From: Plakobranchus ocellatus
Taxonomy: Eukaryota; Mollusca; Gastropoda; Plakobranchidae
NCBI GenBank assembly: GCA_019648995.1
Contig: BLXT01000588.1
Span: 2,786,487-2,817,138 of the forward strand
Direction of reading: 5' to 3'
Length of the DNA: 30,652 nt
The notes beneath the pieces are model-generated. The model had not been told where the DNA came from and made no database searches. It saw only the letters and a program-made list of their open reading frames with translations. The position numbers and the translations under genes were made by a program. Each line of letters begins with the position of its first letter. Within the stretch, counting starts at the first letter, position 1. This document shows positions 22,201 to 29,145 of this stretch, one piece after another.

Positions 22201-25200
22201 TCTGGAATTCTGTTTTGAATATTTTAAACTTGTCTTATCCTAGCATCAATTTTACTGAATTAGACCCAATTTTTTTAGAGGAAGCTTTACAAATTTGTGG
22301 GGTTTTTTTTACATGAGGAACTGCCATGAGACAGTTTCATTGAGGATAGCCAGTTTCAATTTCCCAAACCCAATATAAATGTGTATACAATAATTCAAGA
22401 TAAAAGTGTTCAGATAGATTTGAAGTGATTCAGGTCAAAGTATTGCTTACTATGTTGATATTTCTAGAGTTCTTTTTAACTCTTAGAGAGGCAAATTTTC
22501 AGTACCTGCGAGGTCCCCCAGAGGCAAATTAATTTGGAGTTTTTGAAAAATTAAAGGATGTTATAATTAAATTTTCACATAACTTTTTTTATTTTTCAAC
22601 ATAAAACTACAAACCATGCACCAATGGAAAGGAAATTGAATACAATCCATATGAAATAAAAATTGATGCCACCAACCTTTTAGCTTTTTATATTTGTTTT
22701 TGTGCTTGCCAGTGTGTTACTTCATGGTTCTGTGTGGAGGTGATGCCTCTCAAAACCAGCAATTTGCTAGATCTACATCTAAACCACAGGCTCAGGCTTC
22801 CTAACAAATCCCCTAAGTATCAACTGTGCATCTTGTACAAATTCAGCAATATCACTGCCATTATCATCTGCATACATTTCCTCAAACAAGTCAGGAATTG
22901 GGACCTGTCCAGCCATGATTTTCGACAGCAGAACGCACATTCAGCTCCACACTTGTTTACTTCTTAATTTCTAAACGAATCTAAAGCTAGTCTTAGCAGT
23001 TTAAGAAAGGAAAATCCCCTTAAAAACGAAACTTAGCCTTTTCCAGTTGTTCAGTGTAAGTAAAATTATATACTGGAGCACTAGACTAGGTGTAGTGCTA
23101 TCACGACTATAGTCGCAAAACCTTGGGAAGAGTTAAGTAAAAAAAAACAACTAAGGGTTCAGCTTCAGTGGGCTAAGACTACAGATCTTGATGAGCTTTA
23201 ATATTTTTCATAATAACAAGTTAAAAAAAATATAATTACCTGTGCTGAAAGACTGAGAAACGAATCTTTAAAAATTGGAACCCGCACCTCAAAACCTACT
23301 CTTTCTAATATTTTTTTTTTTTGTTTCAGTTTCAGGAATCCGAGAAACTTACCCATGCCTTCCTTCACTTGGTATGTAAAGAAGACTCTCAGATGCTAAT
23401 TTGCATAATATGCTCATGTATGTCAGCTGCAGATCTTCCGCATGAAGAGGATAGACTTTCAACTGCCACTTCCGTTCTAGAAATATAGTTTCCAAAAAAC
23501 TTCCATAAAGAAAAAATTTAATGTAACAAACACTCATTGACTAAAATTTCTCCTAGACATTTTTTTTAAATCAGAAAAATGAGCCAGATATTGATGACAT
23601 AAGCTCCTAGTTATAGTACTTCATGTAAATCCTCTGAAATTAATATTTCAAATAGAATTTTTAACAATGATGTCAAAATAAAACAACAACAACAACAAAA
23701 AAAACCTTGAATCCAATACATTTGTTAGCTTATACTTAGCTTATCATACAATTCTCTCCTTACATCAGTTTTCTAGCTTTGATGTTTTTGAAGTTAAACT
23801 TTATTATACATTTAAGTTCTAGTGAAGGTGTCAACAAAATTCAAACAACACATTGTAGAAGAATGGACGGTTAACAATGTTGAACATTCATATTTGTGAA
23901 AAATGCTCTCAGGAAGAAATAACTTTTATCGTCCTCTCACAGGTACATGTGAAAGATTAGAGCAAATGTGTTTGTTTCATATGATCAGTCCAATTTTCTT
24001 TCTGTTTGTGCTCTTGAACCCTAGAAATTGAGATAATTTACTTTTCTTTTAACTATGAAGCACATCAAAGACTTAGAACTGATGCAAAGCAATTGTTGAG
24101 ACATTTTAAAAATCTAAATATTCACAAAGACAATCACATACACTTTAAAAATATAAGGAAAAAATCCTCCTTTATCAATCCTTTAATTCAAGTTTAGTTC
24201 CAAGCCAAAATTTTATTGTCAAATGTATAATTCAAGCCTTCTTGCAAGGGAAATAATTCAATCCCACAGTACTCTTTTCAGTCTCTCACACAGCTTATCT
24301 GTTTTGGCATGGCAATACACTGTAATTATGACATGCACTGCATCTTCATTGTTGGTCTTCGACTAATTCCACACTATGATGATGCTTTTTTTTCCAAAAA
24401 AAAGATCACTAATTTTCAACTTTTTTATAAAGTTTTGATGGGTGAAAGTTGAATCATTTTCTCCAACAAACTTATAAATTTGTTATAATTTCTAATGAAG
24501 CAGGGATAATCTTTAGTGATTGTGTTTGCTGCCATTGCAGAATGACAAACTAAACCAAGGCTAAATCTCTTATTTCCTTACCAAATCTACAAAAAAAAAA
24601 TGTATGACGGACGGTCATGAGGCATGTATCTTTTGTTTACAATAATTAGCTTGTTGGTTATTGGAAATATTTTGAGAACCAGAGATTTGTTGAACATGAA
24701 AAAAAAAAACCAACTGCCCAATCCTAGACTTTGCATTAGGCGAAGCTATTTTTAATTACAAAAACAAATACCATGTAATCAACAGACCCTTGTGAACAAC
24801 ACATTTTGTTAACCTGCAAAAAAAATGTAAGGGAAAACATTACGTCTCACACATGTTGATACTGAAAAAGATTAAAGTTTAAAAAATGTGACGTCTGTAT
24901 GTGAGCACGCACAAAAGGTCTGAGACAGACACATACAACTATCCAGAAGTATGCATATGTGGTGATTGTAGATATGCAAGTAGCAATGCCATCATGGATT
25001 TTAAACAACTCATGAAGCACCAGGTCTTGTAAGTTCCATCACATTCAAAACATTTTAGTCATTAGTTCACTTTTTTATCCACATGGATTGACCTAGACAA
25101 AGCCAGATTGTCATCAAAACATTAAAATATGGAAAGACTGAACAAGACGGTTAGATCTAGATTTTAACTTACAAAATACCATCACTCTATACAGTCAGAT

Positions 25201-25803
25201 GATAGTGTACAAATTGATTCAGATTTAGCATGATTGTTCCAATCCCCGTTTCACTTTCAAGTATTTAAAAAAAAAAAAAAAAACTATTTGGGGCTGAAAA
25301 AGGATTGCAGCCCTGTTGTGTTTTCTATCATCTGAAGTGTCACAAATGTTTTTTCTTCAAGCTGTATCAAAAAAAGTCCTGTGAGCAAAAAGAAACCTCA
25401 TTTCTTTCAGCATACTTCACAAGAAATTCAAAATATATATGCACTGCAAAGATTCAGAGTCAGTGAGTTGTAAAACCACAATGGAATACTTACTTCTCAG
25501 GCTATTTACATCCACCACAGGAGCTTTAGGTTTTTTTCTTAGTCTAGGGTTTGCAGTGCTAAGCTTTGAGCTAGAATCTGAGGTTGCAGGCTTTGTTGCG
25601 GTATCAGAGGTGGTTGGTTTTGTAGGCTTGTCTTTGCTCTCTCTTACACTTTTTTCCTCCTTATCACTGTCTTCAGATTCCCCAGCCATATCAAGCACCA
25701 CAAAATTTTCGTTTGCATTTGCAGTAGTACCTAAAGCACTATCTTGCTTTACCTGCTCTGTGGCAGAAGTTGTTGGCACAGAGACTTCTTCTTCTGCACT
25801 CAT
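1239..25803 (-). CDS. split gene: tandem-RRM nuclear RNA-binding protein with Arg/Gly/Ser-rich tail (11-exon model)
   Basis: This is the gene-level entry for join(25803..25494, 23476..23353, 20594..20437, 19997..19938, 15624..15498, 13858..13749, 9520..9173, 7680..7559, 4424..4197, 2256..1799 and, weakly, 1278..1239). Every junction has a GT donor and AG acceptor and keeps the frame, giving about 694 residues. Order of parts: acidic Ser/Thr-rich N-terminus with RLRKKPK; RRM-like fold 1 (about 107-180, starting WQLKVYPL); charged linker; RRM-like fold 2 (about 219-295, VTLNKLP then ALFPFATDIEII); Pro/Arg/Lys-rich segment; Gln/Asn-rich helix; Arg/Gly/Ser/Asp tail. Such proteins usually work in nuclear pre-mRNA or rRNA processing. 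That role is inferred from architecture, because I do not recognise the orthologue. Both RRMs lack the usual aromatic RNP1 residues, so RNA contact may be non-canonical or the folds may bind protein. Confidence 0.82.
1279..1798 (-). other. intron 10 (3' boundary uncertain)
   Basis: The donor at 1798 reads GGCAG|GTGAGT on the minus strand, which is strong. The 3' boundary depends on the weak terminal exon. The interval has pyrimidine-rich runs on the plus strand around 1570-1690 and no recognised repeat or gene. Confidence 0.5.
1799..2256 (-). CDS. exon 10: Arg/Gly/Ser/Asp-rich low-complexity tail
   Basis: The acceptor is TACTTTCTCAG before 2256 and the donor is GCAG|GTGAGT after 1799. The 458 bases read SDFGGASWSVDRNR, then a run of MDR, RPDR, RDRSDRDRS, GSGSGG and SSRGRRSE motifs without a stop. 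At roughly 152 residues this is the largest coding exon and clearly richer in G and C than the flanking introns. Such Arg/Ser/Gly/Asp tracts are disordered and typical of splicing-related and condensate-forming nuclear proteins. It enters in phase 0 and leaves two bases into a codon, so at least one more exon must follow. Confidence 0.85.
2603..2760. repeat. 80-bp tandem repeat unit, also dispersed at 6780-6875
   Basis: The word aggctaaaatcag starts at 2603 and again at 2683, and the sequences after each align as a diverged 80-base tandem pair. Positions 2629-2723, which cross the junction of the two units, match 6780-6875 with only scattered substitutions. So the pair moved or was copied as a block, and it is probably part of a dispersed repeat rather than a local slip. 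Confidence 0.7.
2977..3661. mobile_element. non-autonomous piggyBac-type element with TTAA target site
   Basis: The left end reads TTAA then CTCACTGGCTAC (2977-2992). The right end, reverse-complemented, reads TTAA then CTCACTGACTAC (3661-3646), one mismatch in 12. TTAA duplication is the mark of piggyBac-type insertion. Just inside the left end is a perfect 17-base palindrome CCTGCAAAGTTTGCAGG (2997-3013), followed by CCTGCAGG at 3051-3058, resembling subterminal transposase-binding repeats. At 677 bp it cannot encode a full transposase. It holds a plus-strand frame around 3320-3490 reading PPKCKKAKSSL and a Lys/Ser/Arg-rich tail, interrupted upstream by a stop, perhaps a remnant of its own or captured coding sequence. 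Confidence 0.75.
4197..4424 (-). CDS. exon 9: Gln/Asn-rich helix and Met/Gly/Pro-rich segment
   Basis: The acceptor is TTGTTCCATAG before 4424 and the donor is CATCAG|GTATGT after 4197. The exon is 228 bases, exactly 76 codons, phase 0 at both ends. It begins VTKEMLQLQNQLNQAIKNQI, a likely amphipathic or short coiled-coil helix with leucines and glutamines spaced for pairing. It continues with a Gly/Pro/Met-rich stretch ending GPRAMDHQ. Because it is symmetric, skipping it would keep the frame. Confidence 0.85.
4679..5879. mobile_element. 1.2 kb non-autonomous DNA transposon, inverted ends and 6-bp target duplication
   Basis: The left end starts CAGACCTGCCAAC at 4679. The right end, reverse-complemented from 5879, starts CAGATCTGCCAAC, and both continue to a TTTGC-AGG-AA block, giving imperfect inverted repeats of about 35 bases. 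TAAAAT sits directly outside both ends (4673-4678 and 5880-5885), a clean 6-bp target site duplication. No transposase is encoded in the 1201 bases. The first 275 bases recur at 12250-12543 inside the mariner relic, confirming a mobile family. The superfamily is unclear: the CAG...CTG ends recall hAT, but hAT elements duplicate 8 bp. Confidence 0.75.
6780..6875. repeat. dispersed copy of the 80-bp repeat junction
   Basis: The stretch from gacaaagcaac through gatcacttttaaagtgcac matches 2629-2723 with scattered substitutions. It includes the join between the two tandem units there, so both copies come from one longer ancestral repeat. Confidence 0.7.
7172..7444 (-). mobile_element. tRNA-derived SINE
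   Basis: Read on the minus strand from 7444, the head is tRNA-like: GGGAGCGG, an A box TGGCTCATCTGG, an anticodon-loop-like CTAGTAA, and a B box AGTTCGATTCCC (7390-7379). The anticodon stem is no longer paired, so it is not a working tRNA gene. It is followed by about 190 bases of unrelated body, including GTCCACCCAGC and AATGGGTAAC, ending in a short T-rich tail near 7172. Internal pol III boxes plus a body fit a tRNA-headed SINE, and the loop reads AGT, as in a threonine tRNA. No clear target duplication was found. Confidence 0.7.
7559..7680 (-). CDS. exon 8: Arg/Asp/Glu-rich segment
   Basis: The acceptor is TTTTCCTCAG before 7680. The split codon G|GT gives Gly, then MRDFPMGPGRRRMNERLNDR and an Arg/Asp/Ser/Glu run ending EEGDSH. 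Phase with exon 9 (frame 0) requires the cut after CAT, leaving the weak donor GTGTGT. The better-looking GTAAAT three to four bases further would break the frame. The mixed-charge RD/RE repeats match those in splicing-associated proteins. Confidence 0.75.
7681..9172 (-). other. intron 7
   Basis: Donor CCCAG|GTAGAG and acceptor TTTTCCTCAG. AT-rich with no recognised repeat. It contains an uninterrupted 123-codon minus-strand frame at 8660-9031 with no known motif, which I treat as chance. Confidence 0.75.
9173..9520 (-). CDS. exon 7: Pro-rich then Arg/Lys/Gly-rich linker
   Basis: The acceptor is TTATCCTACCCAG before 9520 and the donor is GCCCAG|GTAGAG after 9173. The 348-base exon is symmetric (phase 1 to phase 1). 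It reads VKAISLPPMFFVPPPD, then SSLPRRPPPMMNSLNRR, a basic cluster QIKKRALLTRKKPTRGQ that looks like a nuclear localisation signal, and a Gly/Arg/Met-rich end around GGRFGPGGLLNKPGPG. It is disordered in character and directly follows RRM-like fold 2. Confidence 0.88.
12250..12543 (+). mobile_element. second copy of the 1.2 kb element, nested in mariner and cut by the gap
   Basis: From CAGACCTGCCAAC at 12250 to the start of the Ns the sequence follows 4679-4953 closely, including acctctactcacaggaattt and the ctgtaggcttagggcct block, with small indels. It interrupts the mariner transposase frame, so it inserted after mariner. Its right end and second target-site copy fall in the gap. Confidence 0.85.
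12544..12837. other. assembly gap (294 N)
   Basis: This is a run of undetermined bases. The missing sequence should hold the rest of the nested element (about 900 bases by comparison with 4679-5879) and the central part of the mariner transposase. The stated length is therefore probably an underestimate. Confidence 0.95.
13749..13858 (-). CDS. exon 6: second half of RRM-like fold 2
   Basis: The acceptor is TTTGACCTTCAG before 13858 and the donor is GATTCAG|GTATTT after 13749. Joined to exon 5 through a split Arg codon it reads KATVRCKTPVTSLLVYKSF, KRLEIN and DVHVKLSVDDS. These match strand 3, helix 2 and strand 4 of an RRM. The RNP1 position (ATVRCKT) lacks the aromatic pair that normally stacks on RNA bases. 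Confidence 0.85.
13859..15497 (-). other. intron 5, with minisatellite
   Basis: The donor is GAACG|GTGAGT at 15497. The intron contains the 66-bp tandem array (14774-15246). The remaining bases show no recognised gene or mobile element. Confidence 0.8.
14774..15246. repeat. 66-bp minisatellite, about 8 units
   Basis: The word cttggca (or a close variant) starts at 14774, 14840, 14906, 14972 (cttgggca), 15038, 15107, 15169 and 15240 (cgtgaca). The first four intervals are exactly 66 bases; the last three are 69, 62 and 71. Units share gaagttcttgacaattggtc, catcattttagaggcttggc and gattgcattgtactatttga. The central units are well conserved and the outer ones are decayed. Because 66 is a multiple of 3, one frame stays open over the array, but there is no sign it is translated. 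Confidence 0.88.
15498..15624 (-). CDS. exon 5: first half of RRM-like fold 2
   Basis: The acceptor is ACATTTGCTTTCAG before 15624 and the donor is GAACG|GTGAGT after 15498. The exon reads TLIEKIVTLNKLPKAATKDF then VGALFPFATDIEIIESDNPD. VTLNKLP is at the RNP2 strand, AATKDFVGALFP is helix 1, and ATDIEII is strand 2, the pattern seen in nucleolin-type RRMs. It is 127 bases, entering at phase 1 and leaving at phase 2, as needed by exon 6. Confidence 0.85.
15625..19937 (-). other. intron 4
   Basis: The 4.3 kb intron runs from the donor GAGAAAG|GTAAGT to the acceptor before 15624. It is AT-rich with long A and T runs. I recognise no exon or mobile element in it. The stretch 15630-16250 is somewhat richer in G and C than its surroundings, without an identifiable feature. 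Confidence 0.75.
19938..19997 (-). CDS. exon 4: 60-base linker exon between the RRM-like folds
   Basis: The acceptor is TTGTTCTTTCTAG before 19997 and the donor is GAGAAAG|GTAAGT after 19938, both strong. It reads AFLMFDKFLSKKIFDAKGEK across the split codons and links fold 1 to fold 2. It is symmetric (phase 1 to 1) and 20 codons long, so it could be skipped without a frameshift. Confidence 0.8.
19998..20436 (-). other. intron 3
   Basis: A short 439-base intron with donor GCAAAG|GTACTT and acceptor TTCTTTCTAG. Nothing else is recognised in it. Confidence 0.8.
20437..20594 (-). CDS. exon 3: second half of RRM-like fold 1 and charged linker
   Basis: The acceptor is TTTTTTAATCAG before 20594 and the donor is GCAAAG|GTACTT after 20437. 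It reads KAELYVATQKETAAIIGKLL, RMGFHHKLLSIEVV and then RKDTGGKEDGDESKKECK. KAELYVAT fits RRM strand 3 (RNP1), TQKETAAIIGKLL helix 2 and KLLSIEVV strand 4. RNP1 keeps one tyrosine but not the full aromatic set. The tail is a charged linker. Confidence 0.85.
20595..23352 (-). other. intron 2
   Basis: The donor is CATGG|GTAAGT at 23352. The 2.8 kb contains a candidate TTAA-bounded element (22476-23136) with a small minus-strand ORF. The rest is AT-rich and featureless to my reading. Confidence 0.8.
22476..23136. mobile_element. candidate TTAA-bounded element with a 45-residue ORF
   Basis: TTAACTCTT at 22476 is mirrored by AAGAGTTAA ending at 23136. Its size is close to that of the clear piggyBac-type element at 2977-3661, and both begin TTAACTC. 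Beyond nine bases the inverted match is poor, so chance cannot be excluded. Inside, minus strand 22916-22779 reads MAGQVPIPDLFEEMYADDNG, then SDIAEFVQDAQLILRGFV to a stop. This acidic, protein-like start could be the N-terminus of a transposase or another element protein. Confidence 0.35.
23353..23476 (-). CDS. exon 2: first half of RRM-like fold 1
   Basis: The acceptor is CTATATTTCTAG before 23476 and the donor is CATGG|GTAAGT after 23353. Through the split Lys codon it reads KRKWQLKVYPLHAEDLQLTY, MSILCKLASESLLYIPSEGR. LKVYPL is the RNP2-like strand, AEDLQLTYMSILCKLA helix 1 and SESLLYIP strand 2. The RRM reading is from pattern only. Confidence 0.85.
23477..25493 (-). other. intron 1 (first coding intron)
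   Basis: The donor is CTGAGAA|GTAAGT at 25493 and the acceptor is before 23476. AT-rich with several A-runs (for example 25267-25282) and a short CAA microsatellite near 23683. No gene or mobile element is recognised. Confidence 0.8.
25494..25803 (-). CDS. exon 1 coding part: acidic Ser/Thr-rich N-terminus
   Basis: The ATG at 25803-25801 has A at -3 and an in-frame TAG three codons upstream, which settles the start. The 103 codons read MSAEEEVSVPTTSATEQ, then ENFVVLDMAGESEDSDKEEK (a likely CK2-type acidic Ser patch), a Thr/Ser/Lys/Pro-rich stretch, and RLRKKPKAPVVDVNSLR, a basic nuclear localisation-like cluster. It ends one base into a codon at the donor GAGAA|GTAAGT. The segment is disordered and carries no domain. 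Confidence 0.88.
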
Positions 25804-25824
25804 TGTTATCTAGTACCAAAACAC
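25804..25824 (-). other. 5' UTR with likely upstream acceptor
   Basis: Directly upstream of the ATG, the minus strand reads TTTTTACATATTCAG|GTGTTTTGG. This is a plausible acceptor at 25825, implying a non-coding first exon further right. The 21-base 5' UTR piece includes the in-frame TAG. Confidence 0.45.
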
Positions 25825-26164
25825 CTGAATATGTAAAAACAAAAATTAAATTAATAAAGCTCTGTACAGTAAACTTAACCTCTCCGAGTCTGATGAATCA
25901 AGGTTTAACATTTGAGGCTGTGACAAAAGGTTATACCTCTGCCATGCTTGATAACAGGACAAAATATTTTCAGTTTACATAAGAAGTCAAGGAAGTATCA
26001 ACTTTGCTACTAGCTTAAATCATAATGCTATTCCATATTACACGACTTAAAAAACTGTCTGTGATTGTACATAAAGTTTCATCTGTGATACTAAAAGAAA
26101 GACAAAATTTGCCATTTATTTGGGCCAAAGAAAATAAGAGCAAGAGTTTGAGTTTTTTGTATAT

Positions 26165-26235
26165 AGCCAGTCCACAACAAGGTGATCTCAGGCCTTCAGG
26201 CCCTCCGTCAGGCCAGGGCGACGGTAGCGGGCAAT
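26165..26235. repeat. short G+C-rich patch, probable repeat fragment
   Basis: About 70 bases with CAGGCC repeated three times, plus CCGTCAGGCCAGGGCGACGG, stand out from AT-rich surroundings. The abrupt composition change and internal repetition suggest a fragment of a dispersed element. No family is recognised. Confidence 0.4.
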
Positions 26236-26959
26236 AAATTGATTTACCAGTTATTACTATAAAAAAGTACAGATGGGACATTTTAGTATGGTCTATTGTT
26301 TGACATTTTTTAAAAGCGGTGATGCTAAAGATATTTTTGTCACAGTTTTGAACATATAATAGTATTAATACTTTAATAGGTTTATCACTTTTATATAAAA
26401 TGGAAATAGCGACCACAGCTTTTCAAACTCAAAAGATATGCCTAATTTTAGATCCTGCATCATCATGTTAAATGAAGATAAAAATGAATGAACTGTTTCC
26501 CTTGTATAGGATAGATTTTGCTTGATATCAGCAACAAATAATAGAAAATATGACATTTTTATGCTGCGTTATGTGTCGTCTCCATGATTTTAACAAAATT
26601 TGATCTTGCAAATAATGCATTATTACTCAATAGCCTCCTTCCTGGGGATGTCAATACTGAAAAGCAAAAGCTGTTACTTACAAGGTGAGAAGTTCAATTT
26701 TGCTTACAATGTTTAGGATGGAGATCAATATTTATAAAACTGCATGCAGGCCCTAAATGAGAAGAACTACATTTTCTCCAAAGCAGAAGAGTTAGTATCC
26801 CTTCATGTGTGCACTATTATGTTAATAAAGTGGCTTCTTTTTTTCTCTCATGAAAATAGAGTTGATTCTAGGCCTAAAAAACTTAAAATGATGAGAAAAC
26901 CAACAAAACGTAAGAAAATATAATTTTTTTAAAATCTGCCCTTGTTTACATTCCTCTCT

Positions 26960-26979
26960 GCCATCTTGAATTTTCCCGC
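26960..26979 (-). promoter_or_regulatory. possible YY1 and E2F-like sites
   Basis: The minus strand reads GCGGGAAAATTCAAGATGGC. AAGATGGC matches the YY1 core, often found just downstream of housekeeping transcription starts, and GCGGGAAAA matches an E2F-type site. It lies about 1.15 kb upstream of the ATG, in the right orientation for a first exon. This is motif evidence only, and the region also borders the piggyBac relic. Confidence 0.25.
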
Positions 26980-27219
26980 TTGCAGACATTTACTACTTCA
27001 TGGCTATTTTCCCCATTTTTCAACCTAAAGTCAGTTTTTATCATGGAAAATTTATTAAAATCCCATCTAAAATATTCAAGATAATGAGGTCTATGGTCTT
27101 TTAGACCTAGTGATTCTGAAGTGTCAGATGGGATCCCTGATACTTAGTGATGAGGAGCTATCTGCTGAGGATGACAATCTTGCCCCAGATCAGCCTGAGC
27201 CTGATTACTCCACTCAAAG

Positions 27220-27554
27220 GTATGTAGAGACCTAAATCTAGTCATCTGATCTAGTTAAAAATCTAAATAAGTCTCTTCATCTGTAAAAAAGAATTGAATA
27301 TATATGTTATTATCTGCCTTTGCATTCTTGATCAATCTCAATTTAGACTAAGAGTTTCTAGCAGTCTACACCAGGAAGAGATCTCTATATCTAACAGTAA
27401 CATAAGGCTAGGCCTGGTATACGTAAACTATAGAACTAATGTGAGTTTTTTTCAATCTCTTAGAACAAGATTGTAAATTGTATTGTGACAAGAATTGAGA
27501 TTTTTACATTTTTTAGATTCGAAAAATCTTTTTTTCCCCTTTCTTTCATTCCAG
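27220..27554 (+). other. possible intron within the piggyBac relic
   Basis: CAAAG|GTATGT at 27219/27220 is a strong donor and TTTCTTTCATTCCAG ending at 27554 a strong acceptor, bounding 335 bases without piggyBac similarity. On either side the sequence looks coding. An unrelated insertion or simple decay is an alternative. Confidence 0.35.
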
Positions 27555-28636
27555 TGCCCCATGGCATGGTGAGACTGAAGCCTGCTGCAGGATGGATCAA
27601 GGTCCAACAATTCCTGTCCCACTGCTCAGACAGGAGCGAGCCCTTGCGTACATCTCCTGACTGCCAGACCAGACAGGACATTTAAAAATATTTGAGGCCT
27701 ATGGATTTTCTTTGCCTTACTCCCGTTTTGGTGCAACAGCTGTGTCACTGGACAAAAGCATATTATATACTGAAAGTGTTAGCGAGCAGTGAAAGAGCCT
27801 GCAGTCAAGGTGGACGAAAGTAGACGTCAAAGAGTTTTACAGATTTATTGGTTTGTGATGTACATGTGTTGGATGTGTGCCTTGTTTTATTTAGTATGAA
27901 TGTGAGGATACATCGTTGAAATGACTGTCAACCAGAAGGTTTATGAGGGTGTGGAGGTATAAATGTTTGCGAGTTTTTTGAAAGTGGATGATACAAATTT
28001 AGAAGATCCTAATGATAAATTGACTAAAATTGGAACTTTGATGGAATATATTCGTAGAAAATGTATGAAATTGTATCAGCCTTATCAAAATATTTCTATA
28101 GATAAAACAATGGTAAAAAAATAAAGAGAGATATATGGCTTAGATAGTATTTATATAAAGAGATAAGCCAACTAGGTGGGGGATGAGGTTATGGGTTCTA
28201 GCATGTTCACTTAAAGTTTATACACATAATCTTGTTATTTATTTAGGAAAAAACAGTAATTCTTCTACTATCTAGTTTTGGGTCTTTCACATATGATGTT
28301 GTTATGAATCTTGTAAAGTCTTTGACCAATCAGGGCTATCATTTATTTTTTATAATTTTTTACACTGGGGTGTAGCTTATGAAAAACTTAGTATCAATGG
28401 GAATTAGGGCCTCATATGGGACAATGTTAGTAAATGAAAGGATTCTTGTTACTTTAAAAGATGACAAAAAGATGGGGAAAAAGCAAATAGTAAATAGTAT
28501 AGGGGGAATATGAGTTGGGAAAGGGATGAAAATCTTTTAGGTTTTCAATGGAATGATAATAAGCCTGTAACTTTAGTATCAACTTTTTACGATGCAAATA
28601 ATAAATGTTGTACCACACGCCTACATCTAAAGAGAT

Positions 28637-28654
28637 GGGGGGGGGGGGGGNNNN
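28637..28654. other. polyG run and 4-N assembly gap
   Basis: Fourteen G residues (28637-28650) are followed by NNNN. The run interrupts the piggyBac relic between its third catalytic region and the GKKKYL block. It most likely marks a sequencing or assembly break at a homopolymer. Confidence 0.9.
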
Positions 28655-29145
28655 GAAAGATTGTAATAAGAAGATGAATGGGGTAGATAAGTCAGATCAA
28701 TTAATAGGAAAATATAATACTTAGGGGGAAAAAAAATATCTTAATAAATGGTGGAAAACTTTCTTTTTATTTTTATCGACATCGCTGATGTAAACAGTTA
28801 TATCCTATTCAATGAGTTTAGAAAAAGAAATCCAGATACCATAGAATTGAAAAGACCTAGACATCTTAATCAATTAGACTTCACTTTGCAACTTAATACT
28901 AATAATAGGCAGCAGGGATAGAGAATAATGAAAGTGCACCATTAGTAGATAGAGAGAAAAAAAGGTAGAGGGTCACAACCAATGAGGGTTTTTATTTCTA
29001 AAAAGAGAAAGAATTGTATTTTGTGTTATTCTACTACTTACAAAGAACAAAAACCATGGTTTAAAATATTGTTCTACTTGTGAATGTTTTCACTGTTTGC
29101 AAGAAAGAAGATGGAAACTGTATGGATGAAGCTCACCCACAATGA

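Larger units (their letters stand above)
25825..27083. other. upstream region of the gene; first non-coding exon and promoter not located
   Basis: No coding region is supported. Minus-strand donor-like sites occur near 26680 (CTT|GTAAGTAAC) and 26705 (ATT|GTAAGC), and either could end a non-coding first exon. A G+C-rich patch lies at 26165-26235. A possible YY1/E2F pair lies at 26960-26979. Confidence 0.4.
27109..29145 (+). pseudogene. piggyBac transposase relic, heavily frameshifted
   Basis: Plus-strand fragments in order: an acidic N-terminus SDSEVSDGIPDT then, after a frameshift, DEELSAEDDNLAPDQPEPDY (27109-27219); TKVDVKEFYRFIGL (about 27815); DPNDKLTKIGTLMEYIRRKC then QNISIDKTMVK (28010-28117), holding the aspartate of the IDE/IDK catalytic motif; LKVYTHNLVIYLGK; NSWERDENLLGFQWNDNKPV with STFYDANNK, the third catalytic region (about 28510-28605); a GKKKYLNKWWKT-like stretch; and CECFHCLQERR then NCMDEAHPQ-stop, the cysteine-rich C-terminal domain. 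Many stops and frameshifts and a polyG/N gap leave it inactive. TTAA-flanked inverted ends were not identified. The family assignment is confident, the exact limits are not. Confidence 0.85.

Noticed and set aside
25439-25813. Plus-strand 124-codon frame with hydrophobic stretches
   Set aside because: Antisense shadow of exon 1, whose minus-strand start and donor are well supported.
26015-26416. 133-codon minus-strand frame
   Set aside because: It crosses the G+C-rich repeat patch, and its remainder is AT-driven hydrophobic translation without motif.
27485-27685. Separate 66-codon gene
   Set aside because: It overlaps the decayed piggyBac transposase and is better explained as one of its shifted frames.
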